Shown: positions 9,780-18,730, counted from the first letter of the stretch. The stretch is DNA of 39,642 bases from Alphaproteobacteria bacterium (GCA_028293025.1 JAQGLF010000155.1:1-39642); one strand, 5' to 3'. The notes: generated from the sequence alone by a model not told the origin. Program-made: numbers and translations.

Positions 9780-9905
9780 TGCATCACCCCATCATCCCCG
9801 GCGGCTGCATCGCCCGCATCCGGTCCATCTGCGCCCCCAAGGCGGGACTTGGTTGGCCTCCGCCTTCACCGGCGTCTCGGCCATGCGGTTCTTCAATTCC
9901 GGGGG
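9780..9905 (-). repeat. Degenerate duplicate of the portal gene 3' end (MRAMQPPGMMG)
   Basis: GGCGGCTGCATCGCCCGCATCCGGTCCATCTGCGCC...TTGGTTGGCCTCCGCCTTCACC matches 15050-15135. Confidence 0.75.
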
Positions 9906-9994
9906 CACAACACCCAAGTCCGGCCGCCGCCTGGTGTTGTTCCCATATTGTTCCGCCCGATGGATTCTGGTAAGAACCCCCGAGGAGACAGTCC

Positions 9995-10333
9995 ATGCGG
10001 CATTTTACGGGATTGGCCGCGGCGGTTCTGGCCACAACGCTGATGGCCACGCCGGCGGCGGCATGCTGCATCTCGGAATTTGGGGCGCCGCCTACCGGGC
10101 CTGTGCACGCCATCGTCCATCAGATCGCCGTCGCGGCACTGAAATGCGGTGGCCTCGGCACGCCAGCCGCCATAGATCGCGTCTGTGCGCGCCGGGACCG
10201 GCTGCTGGAGCGTGCACACCGGCTTGGTTGGTGCTGGGGTTCGCGCAATGAGCACTTTGCGGCTGAAATGGAGCTCTATTGGCTTCCCTGCCGGAGGAAC
10301 CGCAGATGGGGGTGGTATTCAACGCCTTACTGA
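9995..10333 (+). CDS. Small secreted CC-motif protein, copy 1
   Basis: Signal peptide + AACCISEFGAP ... ARRDRLLERAHRLGWCWGSR; paralogue of 13237..13569 with conserved upstream sequence. Confidence 0.7.
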   Translation: MRHFTGLAAAVLATTLMATPAAACCISEFGAPPTGPVHAIVHQIAVAALKCGGLGTPAAIDRVCARRDRLLERAHRLGWCWGSRNEHFAAEMELYWLPCRRNRRWGWYSTPY

Positions 10334-10477
10334 CCGCGCCTTGGCCGCCTGCCGCCGCAAGAAGGCTTCGACCTCGGGTGGCGGGCTCGACGGCGGCGCG
10401 AGGTTCATCCTGGGATCGACCGGGATGCTGTTGATCACTTCCGCGATTGGTGCTACGCGCGCCGAGAACCCCGCCCT
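10319..10477 (-). pseudogene. Orphan C-terminal relic of a tail-lysozyme-type effector
   Basis: Hand translation of minus strand: KRAGFSARVAPIAEVINSIPVDPRMNLAPPSSPPPEVEAFLRRQAAKARSVRR*, resembling C-terminus of 13581..14990 (PPKRAAIAEVLGTIPFDPTRAPNSPASPPPEFEAATRRRARR*); in-frame stop just upstream. Confidence 0.65.
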
Positions 10478-10513
10478 CTTTCATACTCTCAGTCGGCAAC
10501 GTGAGCCCAAAGA

Positions 10514-11212
10514 TCACTTGTCGTTGAAATCGGCCTCAAGCTCCTCGGCCAGCGCCGCATCGAGCCGCGAGGCGCAATGCGGTACCGGATGGGTGGCGCA
10601 GTCGCCGTTCCGGACCCTGATCCAGTGCCGCAGAAGGTGTTGGCCGTACTGATGTTGATAAAGCAGAGGCTCGCCGTGCAATCGGCTGAACAGCTGGCTC
10701 AGCGACGGGTGGCCACGTCGCGGTTGTGGCGGGCGCCTATCCGCTCCGCTGAGGATGGCGGTTCGCTTGCGCGCAACGTCACGAAATGTAGCGACGACGA
10801 CCCCCTCCATGGTTGATTGCCCAGCCCCGTCCTTTGTCAGGAAATGGTAGAGTGGAGGGAACAAATCCTGCAAAAATGCTTCGAACTCTTTTTGGCGGGA
10901 GGGCCTCAACAATGTCTCGAACGCATCCGTCGCTTTGTTATTGCAGGCCGCAACCTCTGGCGGACCCGTCGGCTCGCTTTCGGCGTAGCAACGTTGCAAT
11001 CGAACATTGATTGCGGTGATCGCGCGGGAAACGGGGCTGGTTCGATCTGGGCTCGACGGGTTCGCGGCCTTACCAATGATAGCTGCCGATCTGTGGCTCG
11101 CGGCAGCGGCAGGTGCGGAGGTGGGAGCAACACCACATATGAGGACAGGAATGAAGGCGCCCAACGACACAGCTCGCCGACACAATATGGGAAAAAGCCG
11201 GATGTCGGTCAC
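10514..11212 (-). CDS. Putative secreted protein downstream of effector 2; candidate immunity protein (weak LprI-like character)
   Basis: GTG start, N-terminal hydrophobic segment, INVRLQRCYAESEPTGPPEVAACNNKATDAFETLL ... HWIRVRNGDC. Confidence 0.45.
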   Translation of the reverse strand: MTDIRLFPILCRRAVSLGAFIPVLICGVAPTSAPAAAASHRSAAIIGKAANPSSPDRTSPVSRAITAINVRLQRCYAESEPTGPPEVAACNNKATDAFETLLRPSRQKEFEAFLQDLFPPLYHFLTKDGAGQSTMEGVVVATFRDVARKRTAILSGADRRPPQPRRGHPSLSQLFSRLHGEPLLYQHQYGQHLLRHWIRVRNGDCATHPVPHCASRLDAALAEELEADFNDK

Positions 11213-11399
11213 GTGCGCTCCTCAACGCAATATGCTCATGTGCCGCTTTTGTTCTCCATACGGTGCCGACGGAGCGTTGTCGATGCTTTTCACGGTCTGA
11301 TGCCACGCCAATTTTGAAAAGCGGGTTGCCCTCGATAGGCAATCCCAAGCGCATAGTGACTGTTTCCCACGCCCAACTGCAGCACCGGCTTGGACCGGT

Positions 11400-12827
11400 T
11401 TAGTGCGATTGCCGATGCTGCGGCTGCGGACGCTGGTAAAGCGCTTCCGCCGCGGGGACGGTCACATTCCGCGAATCGTCCATATAATTGAGCGCGTTGG
11501 CTTTCTGGCTGGCGTAGTGCACGAACCATGCACGATAGGCTGGAGAGATATTATTTCCGTTCGCGGCAAGCCAGTAGCGCTGCTCGGCTGCGGGAACATT
11601 CTCATTCCACATTGCCGTCGTCACGCGACGTGTGCCCCGCAGCATGTCCGCCGCGCCTTGCAGCCCCTCATGATGAGCGAGATAGGCATACCAGGCCATT
11701 GCCGCGGGGGAGCGGTCGAGGATTAAGCCATGGTCGCCGAGGACGGCCAGATTGTGCCGGGCATAGTCGGCTGCCGCGAAGATCGCGTGGTGAGGGTCAC
11801 GACGAAGGTTGAGAAATTCTCGTTGATGGGCTCGCGCGACCCGGCCATGCGGATCGAGCCAACCGAGATCGCGCGCGACGCCATTTAGGTAACCGCCTTG
11901 TCGATGTGCCTCCTGAAGCCACGTATCGAATTTGAACTGCGCCATTCCGTCCGCACCTGTGTTGCGGTTAGCGCTATTTGGATTCCACAACCCGCTATGC
12001 AAAGGTATGGCCTCGCCGCCCAGAAGGGCGGCTAGGCCCTCCGGCGTTAGGGGCCCCGGCTGAGCGGCCGTCACGATGTCATTCCGATATTGCGCGTTGG
12101 GGCCGAGCTTTAGATTTTCCGCGGAAAAAGGATTGGGGGCCGGCTGCTGCCGGGCCGGCACCCTTCGCTGGGGCACGTTGCGGGGCTGTGGCGGGGGAAT
12201 AGCTCCCAATCCATAGGTCCTCAAAAAATCGGATGGCTGCGAAGCCTTATATTCCTCGGAGCCAGGACCCGGACCCCCTTTCGAGTGGCTGGGCGGCACG
12301 GGGCGGGGTGGGGCATCCGGAAAGCCGTTGGTTCTAAGGACGTCCTGGGCGAGCATCAGCGGGGCCTGTCCCGAGTCCAGCGGAGGGATCGGGGCGCCGT
12401 TAGCCTGACCCTGCCCGGAAGAGAGTCCGCGTTGCGCTGCGAGCGCAGCCCAGTCGTCATACACTGCTGGCTGCATAAACGGCGGGCCGTCCATCCCGGC
12501 CGGCCCACCCACTGCTGGCATCGCAGAAGGATCTGCCGCATCGCCCGGTAACGGCCCCGTCCCTTGCATCGCCAATGGATCCGCAGCGGCCATCCCGTAC
12601 GGCCCAGCGGAAGGTCCAGTGACCAGTCCGGTCGGCGGTCCGCCTGAGTCCAGCGCGGGCGACATCCCGTATAGTCCCGCCGCAGCTACCGCGGCCGGGT
12701 CGGTAGCCACCCCACCCTCATCCAGCATCGGCGGCCGCAGCCCGCCGAAGAACGGCATGATCGGCAGCGGCATCGCGTCCGGCGGCGGAGCGCCGGCGCT
12801 CCAGTCCAATTCCCAGGGCTTCACCAT
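11400..12827 (-). CDS. Modular muralytic protein 2: conserved N-terminus + transglycosylase/lysozyme-like C-terminal domain
   Basis: MVKPWELDWSAGAPPPDAMPLPIMPFFGGLRPPML...; C-terminus NRNTGADGMAQFKFDTWLQEAHRQGGYL...RDPHHAIFAAADYARHNLAVLGD...AMAWYAYLAHHEGLQGAADMLRG. Confidence 0.65.
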   Translation of the reverse strand: MVKPWELDWSAGAPPPDAMPLPIMPFFGGLRPPMLDEGGVATDPAAVAAAGLYGMSPALDSGGPPTGLVTGPSAGPYGMAAADPLAMQGTGPLPGDAADPSAMPAVGGPAGMDGPPFMQPAVYDDWAALAAQRGLSSGQGQANGAPIPPLDSGQAPLMLAQDVLRTNGFPDAPPRPVPPSHSKGGPGPGSEEYKASQPSDFLRTYGLGAIPPPQPRNVPQRRVPARQQPAPNPFSAENLKLGPNAQYRNDIVTAAQPGPLTPEGLAALLGGEAIPLHSGLWNPNSANRNTGADGMAQFKFDTWLQEAHRQGGYLNGVARDLGWLDPHGRVARAHQREFLNLRRDPHHAIFAAADYARHNLAVLGDHGLILDRSPAAMAWYAYLAHHEGLQGAADMLRGTRRVTTAMWNENVPAAEQRYWLAANGNNISPAYRAWFVHYASQKANALNYMDDSRNVTVPAAEALYQRPQPQHRQSH

Positions 12828-12879
12828 TTGAGTTCCTTCGATCGATCGTTCGTCCGCACCCGTCGCGCCGGCATCAACC

Positions 12880-13172
12880 CACCACGCCCGGCGGCTGCAT
12901 CGCCCGCATCCGGTTCGTCTGCGCCTCGTAGGCGTGGATCTGGTTGGCCTCCGCCTTCACCTGCGTCTCGGCCATCCGGCTCTTGAGCGCCTGGCGGAGC
13001 GTCGCATTCTCCTGCTGGAGCTGCTGGAGCTGGGTGAAGACCCTGCTGGATCTGTTGCTCGACCGCCAGGGGGAGACCGCCGCCGGCGCCCCCTCCCCCG
13101 CCCCGGCGCCCCCCGGACCGCCGCCCCCGCCCTCGCGCCTGCGGCGGCAGCATCAGGCGGAACCGCTCGGTG
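12880..13172 (-). repeat. Duplicate of portal gene 3' end, frame-disrupted
   Basis: 12.88-13.17 kb aligns by eye almost base for base with 15.04-15.33 kb, with small indels breaking the frame. Confidence 0.85.
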
Positions 13173-13236
13173 ACCTCCCTGTTCCCATATTGTTCCGCCG
13201 AACGAATTCTGATAAGAACCCCCGAGGAGACAGCCC

Positions 13237-13569
13237 ATGCGGTATCGGCTCGGATTTATCACAGCCGTTCTGGCCGCTGCCCTGATCGCAGCGCCGGCGG
13301 CCGCGTGCTGCGTTTCGGAATACGGAGCGCCCCACACTCAGCCTGTGCGCGGCCTCGTCCATCAGATAGCTGTCGCGGCCCTGAGATGTGGAGGAGTCGG
13401 CACCCGAGCCGCCATGGATCGTGCATGCGCGCGTCGCGATCAGCTGATGGATCGCGCGAGGCGGATGGGCTGGTGCTGGGGCTCCCGCGATCCGGACGCG
13501 GCGGACTTTCAGCTTTATTGGCTTCGCTGCTCGAAGGACCGCAGCCTGTCGTGGCAACCGACTAAATAA
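13237..13569 (+). CDS. Small secreted CC-motif protein, copy 2
   Basis: Signal peptide + AACCVSEYGAP ... ACARRDQLMDRARRMGWCWGSR; convergent with effector 3 (stops 12 bp apart). Confidence 0.7.
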   Translation: MRYRLGFITAVLAAALIAAPAAACCVSEYGAPHTQPVRGLVHQIAVAALRCGGVGTRAAMDRACARRDQLMDRARRMGWCWGSRDPDAADFQLYWLRCSKDRSLSWQPTK

Positions 13570-13580
13570 CCGGCTGCGCG

Positions 13581-14990
13581 CTAGCGGCGCGCGCGTCGGC
13601 GCGTGGCTGCCTCGAACTCAGGCGGCGGGCTTGCGGGCGAGTTCGGTGCCCTCGTGGGATCGAAAGGAATGGTTCCGAGCACTTCCGCAATCGCCGCCCG
13701 CTTCGGCGGCTCATTGATTTTGTCGGCCATCCCCTCGTAATTTAGCGCGACTGTCCTGGCCATCTCCCCCGCACCTTGGTCCGACTGCAGCGCCGCCAAA
13801 GAAGCCGCAAAGGGCTTCTGGTTCAACTCCCACCACAGGTATCGAATTTGATCGTCCTCGGCGGTGTCGGAAAACTTTTTGCCGACGAGCTGTTCGAACT
13901 TATCGCGACGGATGGGACTCCATTGCCACAGACCGTAGCCGGGCCCTCCACTCTCTTGCGACATCCGGTAATAAGCGCGGCTTTCCACCATTGCGTTGGC
14001 TGCTAGTGCCGCGGCTGCTTTGGGATTGAACCCAGACAGCATTAGCCGGTCACGCAACCTCGCGGCACGCTGCGCAAAAGAGAGAATTTGACCAGCCTCG
14101 GCTCCGCCGATCTTTTCGCCGTTGCCGGCGATCTGCATCAACCGGTTTACAGCCTCAGGATTAATAGGTCGCCCAGCGCGCCTCATATAATCAAGGATGA
14201 GCCGCGGTTTGGCGTTCTGAGAGGGCGTTGCGCTTTTCACAATCCCAGTGATATTGGCTTCATACCGAATTTCCGGGAGTGTCGGGTCGGCGGCCTGGTC
14301 GGACCGCTTGGCCGCTGCCTGCGGATTTATCGGCGCTCCAGGACGTGGCGGTGGACTCAAGCCCGGCACCATTCCGGACTGCTTCGCGCGCAGCGGGCTA
14401 CCATTCGAAGGTTCAGCTTGCTGGGCCGCAAGCAGAAAGGGAGGCGCACCGGCGTAGGCTCGGCCGGGCGCTGGCGAGGCCGCCGTTTGCGCATTGGTCG
14501 CGTTCCAATAGGAATCGAGTGCCGGCTGTAGAAGTTGTGGGCCGTCCATGCCCTGCGCGCCGAGGAACGGAGCGCGTGGCGATCCAATAGCCGGTGCCGA
14601 CGCCTGTTGCGGCGGAGCGGATAGGTCTGCGGCTCCCGCCGCAGAGAACCCCAGCGGCGGTGTCGGAGGCCCTGCGGTGGACGGCGCGAAAGCGGGCGCG
14701 GGGCTCAACACTGCCGGCGCACCGAATGGGATCGCGGAAGCACCATCAGAGGATCCCGCCAACGGATCTCCGAAACCCAACGCAGAGAGTCCAGCCGGCG
14801 GCATCACCGACGGATCCGCGGCGACCATCCCATAGGCCCCCGCCGCAGGCACCGCTCCCGCGTCCATGCCCGCGCGTCCGGCACCCAGCATCGGCGGCAT
14901 CTGCCGCCCGAAGAACGGCACGATCGGCAGCGGCATCGCATCCGGCGCCGGAGCGTCGGTGCTCCAATCCATTTCCCAGGGCTTCACCAT
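13581..14990 (-). CDS. Modular muralytic protein 3: conserved N-terminus + phage tail lysozyme-like domain
   Basis: ATG at 14990 MVKPWEMDWSTDAPAPDAMPLPIVPFFGRQMPPML; domain LMLSGFNPKAAAALAANAMVESRAYYRMSQESGGPGYGLWQWSPIRRDKFEQLV...DDQIRYLWWELN. Confidence 0.8.
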   Translation of the reverse strand: MVKPWEMDWSTDAPAPDAMPLPIVPFFGRQMPPMLGAGRAGMDAGAVPAAGAYGMVAADPSVMPPAGLSALGFGDPLAGSSDGASAIPFGAPAVLSPAPAFAPSTAGPPTPPLGFSAAGAADLSAPPQQASAPAIGSPRAPFLGAQGMDGPQLLQPALDSYWNATNAQTAASPAPGRAYAGAPPFLLAAQQAEPSNGSPLRAKQSGMVPGLSPPPRPGAPINPQAAAKRSDQAADPTLPEIRYEANITGIVKSATPSQNAKPRLILDYMRRAGRPINPEAVNRLMQIAGNGEKIGGAEAGQILSFAQRAARLRDRLMLSGFNPKAAAALAANAMVESRAYYRMSQESGGPGYGLWQWSPIRRDKFEQLVGKKFSDTAEDDQIRYLWWELNQKPFAASLAALQSDQGAGEMARTVALNYEGMADKINEPPKRAAIAEVLGTIPFDPTRAPNSPASPPPEFEAATRRRARR

Positions 14991-15036
14991 TTGAGTTCCT
15001 TCGATCGATCGTTCGTCCGCACCCGTCGCGCCGGCA

Positions 15037-17139
15037 TCAACCCACCATCCCCGGCGGCTGCATCGCCCGCATCCGGTCCGTCTGCGCCTCAAAAGCGTGG
15101 ATCTGGTTGGCCTCCGCCTTCACCTGGGTCTCGGCCATCCGGCCCTTGAGCGCCTGGCGGAGTGTCGCATTCTCCTGCTGGAGCTGCTGGAGCTGGGCGA
15201 GACCCTGCTGGATCTGTTGCTGGACCGCTGGGGGAAGACCACCACCGGCGCCCCCTCCCCCGCCGGCCGGCGCGCCCGGCCCGCTTGCGCCCTGCGCCTG
15301 CGGCGGCAGCATCAGGCGGAAGCGCTCGGCGAGCTGAGCGGCGAGCGGCATGTCCTGCTGCTCGACCCAGATGTCGCCGATCAGCGGGATCACCTGCGGC
15401 GCCGCCTGCATCATCTGCATCATCAGGTCGGAGGCCTCGGCCCGACGCGTCGTATAGGACGGGCCGGACGAGACGCTGAGGTCGTATTTCCCCGCCGCGA
15501 GATCGAAGATGTGCGCCACCACCTCGCCGGCCGCATTCGGCACCGGCGTCACCGCCTGGCCGGTCGGCGCCACCGCCACATTGGCCGGCGCCAGGTCCTC
15601 GCCCAGCACCCGGACCATCCGCTCGGTCGTGTAGACCTTGGGGATGAGGTCGAGCAGGATCCGCCCGCCATGGCGGATCGCGCGGCTGAGATTGTCGATG
15701 AAGTGGAAAGTCGAGACGTCCCCTTCCCGCTGCCGCGCCATGATCGCCCGGCCCGAAGTCTCGTTGCTCCGGGCGCCCAGCGACGCATCGTAAATGCCGA
15801 TGATCGACTTCATGTCGTCATTGGCGTTGAGCGCTTCCTGCAGCGCCCCTGCCGGCACGCCGGCGAAGGGCATCCGCTCGGGAAAGCGCGCCCCGTTCGG
15901 CACCATCAATTTGGCATGCGAGGCCTGGTTCGCCGTGTCCCAATTGGGATCGATGCTGAACGCCTTCTCCTCGCCCACCCAGGGCGCCTTCGGAGCAAGC
16001 GCGACCAGCTCGGTCGTCGTCGTCCGCCAGTAATTGAACATCTGCTGCGCCGATTTGGCGTCGCGGATCAGCGAGCGGAAATGGCGGCGGCCATTCTCGT
16101 CGACCACCTCGTCGCCATAGACCGGCACGATCGGGATATATTTGCCCGCCCAGTCGACCGTCTTCAGCACCTCGGCGCCGGTCATCAGCCGCTGGGTGAC
16201 CTTCCAGCTCTCGACCCGGCGCGGCCGGCCGACGATCTCGAGCCCGGCGAACGCCTCCGGCTGCGCCGCCAGCGCCTCCGTCCCCACCACCGCGCCGTCG
16301 GACAGAGCGACGATCTCGCGCGCCACTTTCTCCCGCGTCCAATATTCGGCGAGCACCACGTCCTCGCCGTCCAGCCAGTCCGGGCAATCGGCGAAGTCAT
16401 ATTCCCAATTGGTCTTTTCCGCCTCGGGATAGTCGCGCTCGAACGCCTCCTTGCTCATCGTCGTGATGACGAAGGCATTGTTCCAGTCGGAGCTGTCGGC
16501 CGCGGTCGAGCGCGGGTCGCCGTAGACCGTGAACGGGTTCGACACCCGCTCGACGACGATGTCCTGGTCGAAGGCGTCGTCGCTCGTATAGCGCGTGTTG
16601 ATCCGCCAGAAGCCGAAGCCCTGGCCGACCGCATGCTCGATCGCCGTGTCGTAGGCGACGTCGGCATCGGACGTGGCCTCGATGTTGCGGATCAGGCCGT
16701 CGTAAATCTGCGCGACGCGCTTGTCGGCGCCGCTGTCCTGCGGGTGGACCTTGATCCCCGGCTTGTTCTGACGCGCGTCGTTGACGACCTGGCGGATGAA
16801 GGCGGGCATCTTGTTGAAGGTGAGGCAGGGCCGGTTCTCGCGCCGGCGCTGCTCCTCGACCGAAACATCCCATTGCCGGCCGAGCCGGGCGAATTCGAGG
16901 TCGGCGCGCGCCTCCTGCTGGTTCTCGTTCCAGGCGTCGCGCGCCCGCTTGTAATCGTCGCGCGCGGCGGCGAGGATCTTCTCGTCGCTCTCCTCCCGCT
17001 CATCCTGAGCCCGTCGAAGGGTCCGCTCATCCTCCTTTTGCTCATCCTCCTCCCGCTCATTCCCTGCCCGCTCATCCTGAGGAGGGACCGAGCCTGACGA
17101 GGGCCCGTATCGAAGGACCTGAGCCTGCCGAACCTTCAT
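15037..17139 (-). CDS. Phage portal protein, P22 gp1-like
   Basis: ATG at 17139 overlaps terminase stop (ATGA); ENRPCLTFNKMPAFIRQVVNDARQNKPGIKVHP..., SNETSGRAIMARQREGD. Confidence 0.9.
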   Translation of the reverse strand: MKVRQAQVLRYGPSSGSVPPQDERAGNEREEDEQKEDERTLRRAQDEREESDEKILAAARDDYKRARDAWNENQQEARADLEFARLGRQWDVSVEEQRRRENRPCLTFNKMPAFIRQVVNDARQNKPGIKVHPQDSGADKRVAQIYDGLIRNIEATSDADVAYDTAIEHAVGQGFGFWRINTRYTSDDAFDQDIVVERVSNPFTVYGDPRSTAADSSDWNNAFVITTMSKEAFERDYPEAEKTNWEYDFADCPDWLDGEDVVLAEYWTREKVAREIVALSDGAVVGTEALAAQPEAFAGLEIVGRPRRVESWKVTQRLMTGAEVLKTVDWAGKYIPIVPVYGDEVVDENGRRHFRSLIRDAKSAQQMFNYWRTTTTELVALAPKAPWVGEEKAFSIDPNWDTANQASHAKLMVPNGARFPERMPFAGVPAGALQEALNANDDMKSIIGIYDASLGARSNETSGRAIMARQREGDVSTFHFIDNLSRAIRHGGRILLDLIPKVYTTERMVRVLGEDLAPANVAVAPTGQAVTPVPNAAGEVVAHIFDLAAGKYDLSVSSGPSYTTRRAEASDLMMQMMQAAPQVIPLIGDIWVEQQDMPLAAQLAERFRLMLPPQAQGASGPGAPAGGGGGAGGGLPPAVQQQIQQGLAQLQQLQQENATLRQALKGRMAETQVKAEANQIHAFEAQTDRMRAMQPPGMVG

Positions 17140-18389
17140 CCCATCCACCCCCCTGCTCCGTGTTGCACCCGCGCCGGCGGGCTCCGCCGCTCGTTGGGCG
17201 CCTCGTAAGCCACGCACATCAGCCCGAAAGCGTCGGCGCCGTGGCTCGCCCAGTCATGCTCCGGCCCCAGGCCGACATTGCGCTTGAAGTCGATCCGCTC
17301 GTGATAGGCCGCGAGCGACTTCAGCCCGTCGCGGCAATTCTCTTCGTTGAACCAGATCGAGGGGAAGAGCCGCCGCGCCGCCTCGATCCTCTTCATCGCC
17401 GCGCCCTTGCCCTGGTTCGGGATGGTCTGGACGCGGAAGCCCGCCTCGCGGAGATGGTCCTCATATTTGAGCGCCGAGACACTGTCCCGCCGCGCCCCGT
17501 CATGCGGCAGCACGCATTCCGCCGAACCATGGCCGCGGGTGCGCAGCCAGTCGGCGTAGAAGCCGAGCGGCTGCCCCTGCCCTTCGCAATAATCGAGCAC
17601 GCGGATCTCGCGGCCGGCGAATTGCGCCACCCAGATCGACGTGGAATCGCTCACCCCCAGATCCCAATAAGCACGGATCGCGAGCAAGGGATCGGCGGCG
17701 ACCCGCCCGATCCGCCCGCCCGCCCGCGCCTCGGTCAGCGGTGCCGCGTAATAGGCCCCGTCGACCGCGGTCACGTAGCCGCCGCCCCAGACATGCTCGG
17801 CCCGCGCCGGGTCGGCTTCATAATCATAGTCCTTCTCGGCCTGGAGCGGCGTGCCGGCGAACCAGGGGTTGTCGCGCCAGCTCACCTTCCGGATCAGCGC
17901 CTGCGGCGGCGGCGACCGTCCCCGGAAGAGCAGGTCGACCGGATCGTGCTCGAACTCCGGGTTCCAGCTGAACCACAGTTCCGATCCCGGCTTGCGCATC
18001 GTCGGCCGCACGATCTTCAGCGACCGCTCGGAGAAGGCGCTCGCCTCCTCGCCCCAGAAGATGTCGGCGCCCTCCAGCGACTTGATCGCGTCCGGATTGC
18101 GCCACAGGCCGACATAGGTGAATTGCGAGCCGTTGAGGCCGCGGGTCATCTTGTCGAGGCAGCGGAAGCGCGCCGAGAGGCCGAGCTTCAGGATCTTGTC
18201 CTCGACCAGCTGCTTCACCGAATCCCGCAGGCTGTTCTGGATCTCGCGGGCGCAGACGATCCGCAACGGCTTCTGCGCCGCGAGGATGACGAGGGCGGTG
18301 GCGAAGCTGTGCGACTTGGCCGAGCCGCGGCCGCCGTAAAAAGCCTTGTAGCGATGCGGTTCGAACAGGCCCCGAAAGGCTTCCGGCAT
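17136..18389 (-). CDS. Terminase large subunit, PBSX/P22-type
   Basis: YKAFYGGRGSAKSHSFATAL (Walker A), GADIFWGEEASAFSE (Walker B region), AYWDLGVSDSTSIWVAQ (nuclease domain). Confidence 0.9.
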   Translation of the reverse strand: MPEAFRGLFEPHRYKAFYGGRGSAKSHSFATALVILAAQKPLRIVCAREIQNSLRDSVKQLVEDKILKLGLSARFRCLDKMTRGLNGSQFTYVGLWRNPDAIKSLEGADIFWGEEASAFSERSLKIVRPTMRKPGSELWFSWNPEFEHDPVDLLFRGRSPPPQALIRKVSWRDNPWFAGTPLQAEKDYDYEADPARAEHVWGGGYVTAVDGAYYAAPLTEARAGGRIGRVAADPLLAIRAYWDLGVSDSTSIWVAQFAGREIRVLDYCEGQGQPLGFYADWLRTRGHGSAECVLPHDGARRDSVSALKYEDHLREAGFRVQTIPNQGKGAAMKRIEAARRLFPSIWFNEENCRDGLKSLAAYHERIDFKRNVGLGPEHDWASHGADAFGLMCVAYEAPNERRSPPARVQHGAGGWMG

Positions 18390-18396
18390 CTCGATC

Positions 18397-18657
18397 TCAG
18401 ACGAAACGTATGACGAGCTCGAGCGCGACCGGCCCGCCTTCCTCGCCGGCGAGCTGGAGCGGGATGAGCTTCGGGAAGATCGAAGCCCAGAAGACGCTCT
18501 CATTCTTCGCGTCCTCCCGCACCCACGCCACCAGCCGCTCCACCCCGCCAAGATCCACCGCCGCCGCCGCGATCGCCTCGCGGGCGGGGGTGGAAAGCCT
18601 GGCCAAACGGCACCTGGACTTGGCAGGCGCGGGCTCGCCGCTCATCTGGGCGGACAT
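18397..18657 (-). CDS. Candidate terminase small subunit / late-operon protein
   Basis: MSAQMSGEPAPAKSRCRLARLSTPAREAIAAAAVDLGGVERLVAWVREDAKNESVFWASIFPKLIPLQL; immediately upstream of TerL. Confidence 0.45.
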   Translation of the reverse strand: MSAQMSGEPAPAKSRCRLARLSTPAREAIAAAAVDLGGVERLVAWVREDAKNESVFWASIFPKLIPLQLAGEEGGPVALELVIRFV

Positions 18658-18730
18658 GGCCTTGCTTGAGCCCCTCCTCTTCAGAGGAGGAATTGGGGTG
18701 GTGGAGTCGCGGGCGGTCACGGACTTGCGC

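Noticed and set aside
12821-13153. 110-aa ORF MLPPQARGRGRRSGGRRGGGG
   Set aside because: Frame-disrupted copy of the portal C-terminus, not an independent gene
15097-17097. 666-aa plus-strand ORF
   Set aside because: Antisense to the portal gene; composition is a high-GC shadow ORF rich in R/H/D
17160-18413. 417-aa plus-strand ORF
   Set aside because: Antisense shadow of terminase large subunit
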